DNA of 6,567 nucleotides from positions 1-6,567 of the forward strand of contig JAATGK010000250.1 in NCBI GenBank assembly GCA_015654715.1, given 5' to 3'. The notes under the pieces were generated by a model, which saw nothing but the letters and a program-made list of their open reading frames with translations, did not search any database and had not been told where the DNA came from. The position numbers and the translations under genes were made by a program. This document shows, one piece after another, positions 6,521-6,567 of this stretch. The stretch is from Alphaproteobacteria bacterium. GTDB lineage: Bacteria; Pseudomonadota; Alphaproteobacteria; Micropepsales; Micropepsaceae. Numbering within the stretch: the stretch's first letter is position 1; every line of letters starts with the position of its first letter.

Positions 6521-6567
6521 CGGCCGGTTTCGCCAAGGGGGATAAGTTCGCGCGCGGTTGGTGCAAG

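Noticed and set aside
1..6567. CRISPR arrays, tRNA or rRNA genes
   Set aside because: I found no regularly spaced repeats and no cloverleaf or rRNA-like segments.

Overview
The window (6,567 bases, GC-rich, roughly 60-65% by eye) looks like chromosomal housekeeping DNA from an alphaproteobacterium. The evidence is the gene order ftsH-folP-glmM, the alphaproteobacterial style of the FtsH tail and PurA, and a short palindromic intergenic repeat of a type I recall from Bradyrhizobium-like genomes. I cannot name a genus. A Rhodobiaceae-like or related lineage is suggested only by the unusual folP.

Left part, plus strand (1-4205). The window opens inside ftsH (end of the AAA+ domain, the zinc protease domain and the tail). 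A terminator-like hairpin follows, then folP (dihydropteroate synthase), glmM (phosphoglucosamine mutase) and thiD (HMP/HMP-phosphate kinase). folP and glmM are separated by 59 AT-richer bases. glmM and thiD overlap by 4 bases (GTGA), so they are probably translationally coupled. The block joins membrane protein quality control, folate synthesis, cell-wall precursor synthesis and thiamine synthesis.

Right part, minus strand (4202-6567). purA (adenylosuccinate synthetase) is followed downstream by a small cysteine-cluster protein of the YkgJ type, with a REP-like repeat between them. The small gene converges on thiD, and the two stop codons share one TTAA. Upstream of purA, about 570 bases hold no recognisable gene. 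They do contain a protein-like minus-strand frame that does not terminate before purA, several hairpins and one perfect TATAAT.

The most interesting item is folP. Its protein is not the standard DHPS type. It matches the mobile sulfonamide-resistance enzymes Sul1/Sul2/Sul3 motif by motif, and its residue numbers coincide with Sul1 over the second half. Yet it sits at the normal chromosomal folP locus, directly before glmM, the gene whose fragment travels beside sul2 on mobile elements. It looks like a chromosomal relative of the sul family, with one notable substitution (Met178 where Sul1/2/3 have Phe) in the segment tied to sulfonamide discrimination.
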